The notes beneath the pieces are model-generated. The model saw nothing but the letters and a program-made list of their open reading frames with translations. It ran no database searches and was not told the origin of the DNA. Both the position numbers and the translations under genes were made by a program. This document shows, in pieces, positions 8,583-15,066 of a stretch of 19,714 nucleotides of DNA. The stretch is taken from positions 1 through 19,714 of the forward strand of contig PJAB01000862.1 of the NCBI GenBank assembly GCA_002887195.1. The letters run 5' to 3'. The stretch comes from Chrysochromulina parva. Taxonomy: Eukaryota > Haptophyta > Prymnesiales > Chrysochromulinaceae. Every line of letters starts with the position of its first letter. Positions within the stretch are counted from its first letter, which is position 1.

Positions 8583-10487
8583 CTAAGTGTCCATCGCCAT
8601 TGGAGGCTGGGCCCGGCTCCCGCCTACGTCGTCATCATAAATGCGCTCGTTCGCAACGGATCTGTAGATGCGCGGCATGTCCGGCGATGCGTCCGCCTCC
8701 AGCACCTCGCCACTCATTGCGCCAGCAATCAGCTCGCCACTCATTGCGCCAGCGCTCAATGAGCGGTAGGCTGGCATATCGTCCTCCTCACCATCCTCAT
8801 CATCGTAAATGAGCTCGTTGGCGAGGCTTCTATAGATCGTCGGGAGCTCATCCTGTCGCACGCGAGATTGCACGCGAGATTGCGCCTCGTCCGCCCCCGG
8901 AGACCGGTCGGAATGGTGTTGCACCACATCGGCGAGGGTGCGGTGAGCCTCCTCCTGCGAGGGTGCGGTGGTGTTGCCCACTACAGCAGGCAGCGCCACG
9001 TCGTAGTGAGCCTCTTCCTCCTGCCATCCGAGGCTGCCGCGTCCTGCGCCGACTGCCGCAAAAGAGCGATGCACAAGCACGACCTCCTCCTCATCGTACG
9101 GAACACCCGGATCGGTCACCAGCGCCGAGCTGCCCCTCAAGGCAGCGGAGCCCGCGACGGACGAGTCGTCATCGTCCTCAACCCCTCGGAGGAAGCTGCG
9201 GCTGCGCTCACTACGATCGTTGCCAACGTCACCGCTGCCCCGTTGAGCGCCGTGTCGAGCGCCGCTGCCACTGCCGGCAGCACTGCCACCATTCTCAGCA
9301 ACGGGCGAGCTTGCATCCCAACTGCAGCCGCCACCGCCACCGCCGCCACCGCCGCCACCGCCGCTGCCATCCCCACTGCCGCCACCGCCGTCGCCACCGC
9401 CGTCGCCACCAGGATTGAGCCACGGGTGGTTGGCGACTTGCTGCAGGGTCAGGCGATGTGCCGGGTCATGGTGGAGCATGCGGTTGAGAAGGTCGGCCAG
9501 CTGAGGGTGAAGCACATGACTCCAGTTCGGATGATGGTGGTACCCGAGACCAGGCTGAGCGTTCTGCAACGCCAGGAAACCGTTGCCGCCGGCGAGCTGC
9601 GCATCACGCAGCACATGATATTGCCGAGTGCCTGGCAAGAATGAAGCCTGTTTCGGTACCTGGGCTGCCAGCTTGAGCATAGCTATCGTCCAGCCCAGCG
9701 CCCAGACGTCTGCTTTCTCGTCGTCATATTGAAGAACAGCTGAAGGTAGGTGATCCGTCCTCGCCGCGCGCCAAGACAGCAGTTCGGGAGCGCTGAATCC
9801 CGTGGTTCCCGAGCCATGATTGAGCCCGCGTTGATGGGTGTGGCCGAAGTCGAGCAACTTGACTTGCAAGACATGGCCTTGGATCAACCCGATGTTTTCG
9901 GGCTTGATGTCGCCGTGAGACAAGCCGAGGGCGTGGAGATGCAGGGCCCCTGCTACAAGCTGGCGGAAGACAGCCCTTACCGCGTCGTCGGCCATCACTC
10001 CCTGCGTTGCCAGGACGCCATTTGCATATGCTTCGCTGGTTGCGTTACTGATGAGGTCGAAGAGGGAGTCATCCATTAACTCCATGACGAGCAGGGGAGG
10101 GTCGCCACCAGCCACGCCATGCTCGAAATGAATGAAATTGAGGATGTTCGGGTGCGGCGACTGGCTGACGAGCTGTAACATCTCCGCCTCGTGCTGGGCT
10201 TCCGGAGTGTGACGCCCGTCTTGCCGCACGCAAACCTTGATAGCGACACGATGGCCATGCCAGGGTGTTGGCGTCGCCCTGTACACGATGCCCTCTGACC
10301 CATTGGCGATGGGCTGATCATCAAAGGTGTACTGAACGCCGCCGAGCAACCGGACTTTGTTCGGCCCCATAGGGTGCGGAATGGCGACCGGGTGCATTGG
10401 AGCGGGCTCTTGTATGCTCGCCACAACAAAAAGCAAGCGAGGGTGTACATGAGCAGGGTCAACAAGCGAGCACAGCCTACAGGCCAT
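8583..10487 (-). CDS. Serine/threonine protein kinase with Gly-rich and acidic repeat tail
   Basis: 634 residues from ATG 10487 (alternatives at 10397 and 10370). The kinase domain spans about residues 45-358: a relaxed glycine loop NGSEGIVY, VAIK lysine near 84, a helix-C glutamate near 100-102, SHGDIKPEN at about 190-198 with the catalytic Asp near 193, LLDFG with the metal-binding Asp near 213, SAPELL near 232-237, and DVWALGW in subdomain IX. The catalytic loop reads HGD rather than HRD, so the RD-type activation-loop contact is absent; the other key residues suggest it is active. A Gly/Asp-rich linker follows, encoded by imperfect GGC-type triplets near 9330-9412. The acidic tail holds paired motifs IYRSLANELIYDD and IYRSVANERIYDD and a 9-residue repeat GAMSGE. 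These could be docking or phosphorylation sites (inference). The N-terminus before the domain is unrecognised and may be misassigned. The substrate is unknown. Confidence 0.85.
   Translation of the reverse strand: MACRLCSLVDPAHVHPRLLFVVASIQEPAPMHPVAIPHPMGPNKVRLLGGVQYTFDDQPIANGSEGIVYRATPTPWHGHRVAIKVCVRQDGRHTPEAQHEAEMLQLVSQSPHPNILNFIHFEHGVAGGDPPLLVMELMDDSLFDLISNATSEAYANGVLATQGVMADDAVRAVFRQLVAGALHLHALGLSHGDIKPENIGLIQGHVLQVKLLDFGHTHQRGLNHGSGTTGFSAPELLSWRAARTDHLPSAVLQYDDEKADVWALGWTIAMLKLAAQVPKQASFLPGTRQYHVLRDAQLAGGNGFLALQNAQPGLGYHHHPNWSHVLHPQLADLLNRMLHHDPAHRLTLQQVANHPWLNPGGDGGGDGGGGSGDGSGGGGGGGGGGGGCSWDASSPVAENGGSAAGSGSGARHGAQRGSGDVGNDRSERSRSFLRGVEDDDDSSVAGSAALRGSSALVTDPGVPYDEEEVVLVHRSFAAVGAGRGSLGWQEEEAHYDVALPAVVGNTTAPSQEEAHRTLADVVQHHSDRSPGADEAQSRVQSRVRQDELPTIYRSLANELIYDDEDGEEDDMPAYRSLSAGAMSGELIAGAMSGEVLEADASPDMPRIYRSVANERIYDDDVGGSRAQPPMAMDT
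8706..8759 (-). repeat. 27-bp tandem repeat in kinase tail
   Basis: CTCGCCACTCATTGCGCCAG recurs 27 bp apart (from 8706 and from 8733) and encodes the 9-residue repeat beginning GAMSGE. Confidence 0.9.
8859..8882 (-). repeat. Perfect 12-bp tandem duplication in kinase gene
   Basis: CACGCGAGATTG occurs twice head to tail on the plus strand and encodes SRVQSRVQ in the kinase tail. Confidence 0.95.
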
Positions 10488-10589
10488 CCTAGGTGTGAAT
10501 TGTGTGTACCTGACTCGCGACTTGCACACCGCGACGGTTGGGTCACACGAGGCCCACCCACCCTCGCGGTGACGTAAGTACAAAGTAGT

Positions 10590-10771
10590 GGCCGCGGCCC
10601 AGGCCTGTGGGCTTCACACCTCGATCTTTCACACCTCGAGGGCCGCGGCCACAGGCCTGCGGGCTTCACGCGAAGGCTTCAGCCCAACGTGAGGAACTCG
10701 TGTGCTTGTGGGCTTCACACCTCGATCTTCACACCTCGAGGGCTTCAGCTCAACGTGAGGAACTCGTGTGC
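10590..10771. repeat. Partly duplicated 3' end of the PX gene
   Basis: The final coding bases and stop of the PX gene (31 bp, 10741-10771) recur with one mismatch at 10675-10705. A 36-37 bp block starting TGTGGGCTTCACACCTCGAT occurs at 10606-10642 and 10707-10742. The palindrome GGCCGCGGCC occurs at 10590-10599 and 10641-10650, each followed by CAGGCCTG. The region is a nested tandem duplication just past the stop codon. Confidence 0.85.
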
Positions 10772-11764
10772 CTCGTCGCCGTCGTCATCCAGAATGAGCG
10801 GCTGAGAGGAGAGGCCCTGCATGCCGCCGTCGAGCGCCGGCGCATCCCGCAGCACCGCATCTCCGCCGCCCAGATCAGCCGAGGTGACCCGAGACGCCTT
10901 GCTCGCACGTCTGCTCGCCGCGAGCTCAGCTCGAGATCCCGGATCGCTCGCCGGGACGGGACACGTATTGGGACAGCTACTGCTGCTGCCTCCACCGTCG
11001 GCCCACAACCCGTAGCTCTGCACGTCCAAAAACTGAAGCAGCGCCGGTGGCGCCGCATGGACCAGGCGTTGCGATGGGTTCCCGCCGCAACATGCCAGCA
11101 GTACGGCTGCAAGGTAGCCCGTTAACAGCTTGGCGCGCTCCCGGCAGACTGCATCGTTCACAATGAGGCGTTTGGGTGGCAGCTTGAGTGAGGGCGGCAG
11201 CCGAAAGTGAGCCTCCGCCTCTAGCGCGGCGTGCAGCTCGCGAAACGTCGAGTATCGCCGCGGCACGGCATAAGGTGCCTCAGAGCCTACGCAAACGCTG
11301 ATGTGGTAGTCGACGTGGTCGCCCGTTTTGACGTAGTGGACTATCTTTGCGGAGGTGCCGGGTGGGAATGGCAGCGCGAGCTCCGTCGTCGCCAGCCCCA
11401 CCACATTGGGCGAGAGGACGAGTTGTCGGAGCACCTGGACCACTGCTCGCCTCGTGCCCTCGTCCCACTGGGCGATCTGCTCAAGCTGCATGATGAATTG
11501 GTTGGCGTGGGGCACGAAACAGGCTGCCTGCTCACATACAATGTACTCGCACAGGAGCGCCGCGGCGCGTTGCACATCGACTAGCGGCGAGCTGAGCTTG
11601 GCGACGAATTTTGGGACGTGCGGCACGAGCGCTCCAGGATCGTGCTGCCGAAGCTTGGTTAGTGCGGCGGCTGCAATGGCACTCTGCGCGCTGTCGCAGC
11701 TCTTCAGGAGGTCGTCCATGCTGCGTGGTGGCGGGGCGGCCTCGAGGTCGTCCGCCATCCCCAT
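10745..11764 (-). CDS. PX-domain (phosphoinositide-binding) protein with N-terminal HEAT-like helices
   Basis: 339 residues. Residues about 20-120 are paired amphipathic helices of HEAT/ARM type (ALTKLRQHDPGALVPHV, DVQRAAALLCEYI, TRRAVVQVLRQLV). Residues about 137-250 form a PX domain: YHISVCV, RRYSTFRELH (the R-(R/K)-Y-S-x-F signature), LPPK, then REL-type helices (RAKLLTGYLAAVL) and LLQFLDV. PX domains bind PI3P and place proteins on endosomal membranes. The tail is Ser- and Asp-rich and ends HEFLTLS. ATGs at 11764 and 11758 (MGMADD) compete; the second has the better context. Open frame upstream to 11998 has no ATG. The arrangement resembles sorting-nexin-like trafficking proteins, but I cannot name an orthologue. 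Confidence 0.8.
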   Translation of the reverse strand: MGMADDLEAAPPPRSMDDLLKSCDSAQSAIAAAALTKLRQHDPGALVPHVPKFVAKLSSPLVDVQRAAALLCEYIVCEQAACFVPHANQFIMQLEQIAQWDEGTRRAVVQVLRQLVLSPNVVGLATTELALPFPPGTSAKIVHYVKTGDHVDYHISVCVGSEAPYAVPRRYSTFRELHAALEAEAHFRLPPSLKLPPKRLIVNDAVCRERAKLLTGYLAAVLLACCGGNPSQRLVHAAPPALLQFLDVQSYGLWADGGGSSSSCPNTCPVPASDPGSRAELAASRRASKASRVTSADLGGGDAVLRDAPALDGGMQGLSSQPLILDDDGDEAHEFLTLS

Positions 11765-12093
11765 TGATGCGCGACACCTCTTTTCGCTTTTGCACCGATC
11801 TTTGCACCCGCGGATTCCTCTCCAGGACTGTGAACGTGCTGACTCTTTTTTCGTGAAAAGATATGAGTCGAGCGCTTTGGTCCGTGCGGGGTGGAAACAT
11901 GAATATTTGGGGGGCCCACAGCACGAAAGCCTACCAAGGAGGAACCGCGCGCGTTGCGACGTGTCGGCGCCACAGTTGAGCGGAGTTTGCAGTTTCAAAG
12001 ACGCGAAAGAGTCTTATGCAGATCGTTATCTTCACAGCCACACCTGTCGGTGGTCCGGCACCGAAAACAAGCCGCACCCGTGAACACGCGCGC
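11765..12093. other. Intergenic spacer and PX-gene promoter region
   Basis: 329 bp between the end of the oxygenase gene and the start of the PX gene, both on the minus strand. AT-richer stretches near 11840-11920 (TTTTTTCGTGAAAAGA, GAATATTTGG) precede the PX start and may contain its promoter. No gene is supported. Confidence 0.45.
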
Positions 12094-13386
12094 TCAACCG
12101 CCTGCGTGCGGCGACCGCGACCTCTCAACAGGCGTCTCTCGCGCATCGTCGATGCTCAAGCTCTCAAAATCGATCCCTGTGCCTTGGGCATGATGGGGAG
12201 GGGGCTGCGGCGGCGGTGGCGGCGCTGGATCGGGCGCTTTGTCACACCCGATCTTCTCGGCCTCTCTCAGCAGGCGTGCGCGCCCCTCTCTCTGCGTGGC
12301 GAGCAGCTCCATGCGCAGCCGCTGTACCGCCACCTGCGCCCCAAAGTGCTCATCACGCATCACTTGCGCGGCCTCGATGGCGGCATCCAAGGCCGTCAGC
12401 GCCGCATGCTCCGCCTCCTCCGCCTCCTGTGCCGCCCGCTCTGCCCTCTCGCGCCGTTCCCTCGCCGTTGCGTGCGCATGCCTGGCTTGTTCAATGGCGG
12501 CCTTGGCTGGCTTGGCCATTGACCGTTTCGCGTCCATCTCGCGTGTCTGGGCGCTCAGCGCGGCCTCGAGCGGGGCCTCGAGCGCCCGCAGCTGCTGCGC
12601 GACGCGCTGGCGGCTCGCGTCGTCCGGCAGCGCTCGCAGGTACGCCGCAAACGCGGCTGCCTCGGCAGCACTCATCCCCTCCGCGTGTCCGATGAACAGG
12701 ATGAGGGAGTAGCGCACGCCACCTGTGATGCGGCTGACCGCGTGCAGTAGGCGCGAGTCGTGCACGGTCGCCTCGCCCTCGCCGCGCTCGATCGCCTCCA
12801 CTCGGCTCCGCCGCACAGCTAGCAGCCGTCCTCCCGCAAAGGCCGCGTCGTCGCCCAACGCAACGTTGATCGTGACCGCCGCTGCGTCGTGGTGGAAGGG
12901 ATTCCATGGCCGGGTGCCTCCCGTGTAGCGCCGTACGAAGATCTCGCGCGGCTTGCCTGTTTCAGACGCCTCGTCAGAAAAGCGAGCCGGCAGCGCGAGC
13001 AGCGTGTCGACGGCGCGCGCGCCGATGAGCTGCTCGAGCTGCATGAGCGTGAGCGGCAGCTGATGGTCCGCGGCGCCATCGACGCTGTCCACTCGTGTGC
13101 TCCGTTTGCGATCGACCGCGTCCCGCAACGTGGCACAGGCGACTGCATCCAGACAGCGAGGAACGCTCAGCACCTGCGCCTCGTCCGTCGCCAGGTGGCG
13201 TGCCGGGTCGAGATTCAACGCGGCAAACACGGCCTTGGTTGGGATGCTCGACGGGTCAACGTTGTCCACCAGCAAGAGGTGGATCACTGGCGGCATTCGT
13301 GCTGCGAGCGCGGAAAATTCGGCCGGGATCGAATCGACCTCGCCATCTTGCACGACGCCGGCCGGATCGGGACTGATGGACGACAT
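12094..13386 (-). CDS. 2OG-Fe(II) oxygenase (prolyl 4-hydroxylase-like) with C-terminal coiled coil
   Basis: 430 residues from ATG 13386. Residues about 148-235 contain the iron and 2-oxoglutarate sites of the P4H-type double-stranded beta helix: NPFHHDAAAVTINVAL (H165-x-D167), FAGGRLL, then VHDSRLLHAVSRITGGVRYSLI (distal His near 215, 2OG-binding Arg near 225). Such enzymes hydroxylate proteins or small molecules using O2 and 2-oxoglutarate. Residues about 245-385 form a long Ala/Glu/Arg-rich coiled coil (REMDAKRS...RERRERAERAAQEAEEAE). The tail is Pro-rich, then ends SRSPHAGG. The coiled coil after the catalytic domain is unusual for P4H proteins and suggests oligomerisation or scaffolding. 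There is no signal peptide, so a cytosolic or nuclear site is more likely than the secretory route. A near-perfect 12-bp duplication (12562-12585) encodes LEAPLEAA. The gene is divergent from the EF-hand gene. Confidence 0.82.
   Translation of the reverse strand: MSSISPDPAGVVQDGEVDSIPAEFSALAARMPPVIHLLLVDNVDPSSIPTKAVFAALNLDPARHLATDEAQVLSVPRCLDAVACATLRDAVDRKRSTRVDSVDGAADHQLPLTLMQLEQLIGARAVDTLLALPARFSDEASETGKPREIFVRRYTGGTRPWNPFHHDAAAVTINVALGDDAAFAGGRLLAVRRSRVEAIERGEGEATVHDSRLLHAVSRITGGVRYSLILFIGHAEGMSAAEAAAFAAYLRALPDDASRQRVAQQLRALEAPLEAALSAQTREMDAKRSMAKPAKAAIEQARHAHATARERRERAERAAQEAEEAEHAALTALDAAIEAAQVMRDEHFGAQVAVQRLRMELLATQREGRARLLREAEKIGCDKAPDPAPPPPPQPPPHHAQGTGIDFESLSIDDARETPVERSRSPHAGG
12562..12585 (-). 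repeat. 12-bp tandem duplication in oxygenase gene (about 11/12 identical)
   Basis: GGCCTCGAGCG repeats at a 12-bp offset on the plus strand and encodes LEA-P-LEA. Confidence 0.85.
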
Positions 13387-13638
13387 GCAGTCCAATCAAT
13401 GCTTTCGGTTGCCCATCCTGTTTTCCTAATCGGGCCTACCGGCCGCGTGCCGGAGAGGCAACACGGGCGCTGATATCCGGATAGCGGAGGACTATCGAGC
13501 GCGTCGTGCTGGCAAACGCGGCCGAGCTAAAAGGAAACTGATCGCACCCTCACGCCCTACCTCAAGCGCCTGTGTTGGAGGCACACCGCGGCCTCGCCAG
13601 GCATTCGCCGAGGACCATCCGCTTCTCCACGGGTCCGC
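13387..13638. promoter_or_regulatory. Divergent promoter region between oxygenase and EF-hand genes
   Basis: 252 bp between two genes transcribed away from each other. Both promoters should be here by arrangement. I see no recognisable core element. Confidence 0.4.
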
Positions 13639-14376
13639 ATGGTACTGACGGATTCACCCTTCCACAAGGAGCGGCTCGCGTATGCCGATGGCTCCATCCT
13701 CTACGGCGCCTTTGAGACGCCACTCAACCCGGCGACCAAGACGGGCCGCGCATTCGTCGAGGTGCGCAATGCCGTCGAGGGCGCAGCGTGCATCCGGCAA
13801 ATCGACGAGTTTGAGGAAGCGCACCCGACGCTGCCGGGTGATGAGGAGGAGGCAGCCATCAAGGCGCACGCCATCCGGAGCGCCGCGCTGCGCACGCTGC
13901 TGCCGCTGCTCGACGTGAACGGCGACGGCCACATCGACAGGCAAGAGTTGAAGAACGTGATGCCCAATAACACCGACGAAGAGATCGAGGCGATCTTGCA
14001 GAGCATGGACCTCGACGGCGACGGGCGCGTCACCGCCGAGGAGTGGGTCGAGGGTGTGCTCGCGATGCACCAGGGAGCTGAGGCGGAGGAGTTTGTCGAG
14101 GACACCAAGCGCATGCGCGAGTACCTCGAGGCTCCGTTCATCTCGGCAATTAACGAGCTGTTCGTGGCGGCTGACAAGGACGACTCGGGCATGCTCGACA
14201 TCTTCGAAGTCACCGCCGTCCTGTACAAGATGGCCGGCCCCGGTAAGGGACCCAAGCTAGATAAGGTGATGGCAGACTTTGACGCCGACGGCAACCACAT
14301 GCTCGATTATGACGAATTCAAGAAATTGTACACGACGCTCGTGGAGCAGCGCGTGATCCCGCGGCCGCGGCCCTGA
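13639..14376 (+). CDS. Four-EF-hand calcium-binding protein
   Basis: 245 residues. Four canonical 12-residue calcium loops lie at 92-103 (DVNGDGHIDRQE), 124-135 (DLDGDGRVTAEE), 179-190 (DKDDSGMLDIFE) and 215-226 (DADGNHMLDYDE). All have Asp at position 1, an oxygen ligand at 3 and 5, and the bidentate Glu at 12. Loop 4 has His instead of Gly at position 6, which usually lowers affinity. The hands come in two pairs joined by a linker of about 44 residues, giving a calmodulin-like layout, but with an extra 90-residue N-terminal region (MVLTDSPFHKERLAYADGS) of unknown function. No catalytic domain, myristoylation glycine or signal peptide is seen. Role: calcium sensor or buffer; partner unknown. 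Confidence 0.92.
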   Translation: MVLTDSPFHKERLAYADGSILYGAFETPLNPATKTGRAFVEVRNAVEGAACIRQIDEFEEAHPTLPGDEEEAAIKAHAIRSAALRTLLPLLDVNGDGHIDRQELKNVMPNNTDEEIEAILQSMDLDGDGRVTAEEWVEGVLAMHQGAEAEEFVEDTKRMREYLEAPFISAINELFVAADKDDSGMLDIFEVTAVLYKMAGPGKGPKLDKVMADFDADGNHMLDYDEFKKLYTTLVEQRVIPRPRP

Positions 14377-14800
14377 GCTGCCGAGCAGCGCGCCTTGAGA
14401 GCAGAGCAGGACGAGTTGGTGCCCCGGCCGCCAGCCCCACGCCGACGCTCGGCTTTGTTTCGATTTTTGTTACCGCGGACCCGCGGGTTGCAGAGCGTGT
14501 AGTTGCAGTGTCGAGTGTGCCGGCCCCCTACTGCCCCCCATCAGCCTCCGAGTCGAGCTCGTATACGTTGTACCTATACAATAACCGACATCTGGTGCGT
14601 TAGCGTAACGCGAATCACGCCGCTGCACCCTGCACGTGTATGACCGGACGCGAATAGATTTAGACGATCACGACTACCGCCGAAGTCACAATTGAAGATT
14701 GTTATCGAGCCGAGCGGGACCGGACCGGCATCTCGGAGCACGTGAAACCGCGACGGCTCGACGAAACCGGAAACGAAACCGAACACGAAAGCTCGCTCGC
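14377..14800. other. Convergent intergenic spacer, no supported gene
   Basis: This lies between the ends of the EF-hand gene (+) and the coiled-coil gene (-). It contains AT-richer sequence around 14560-14700 and an A-rich GAAACC-type run near 14750-14790. There is no domain-bearing open frame, RNA gene or element that I can support. Confidence 0.55.
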
Positions 14801-15022
14801 CTAGGGAGCCCACTGGGCCTGCCGTATGGGCAGCTCGGGTCGCACTTCATGGATCAAACGGCGCGCGTCGACAATGAGGCCTCCTACTGGCGTGCTGCTG
14901 CCCGCGGAGCGGGGGCGCGGCGGTGCTGGCCTGTGGGCGGGTGCACCACCCGGCCGGTCACGGTGGACTGCACGTGCGGACAACACGTGCCGCGGCCCAC
15001 GTACGCGAGGCGAGAGCGCGGA

Positions 15023-15066
<44 letters not shown>

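Noticed and set aside
9137..9409. Ala/Val-rich minus-strand frame opposite the Gly-rich kinase linker
   Set aside because: It is a shadow of GGC/GCC triplet runs within the kinase coding sequence, in another frame.
10409..10510. Possible intron near the kinase N-terminus (GTCAG|GTACAC to ACAAG|AGCC)
   Set aside because: The two sites are not in compatible phase in the kinase frame, so I kept the unspliced ATG start.
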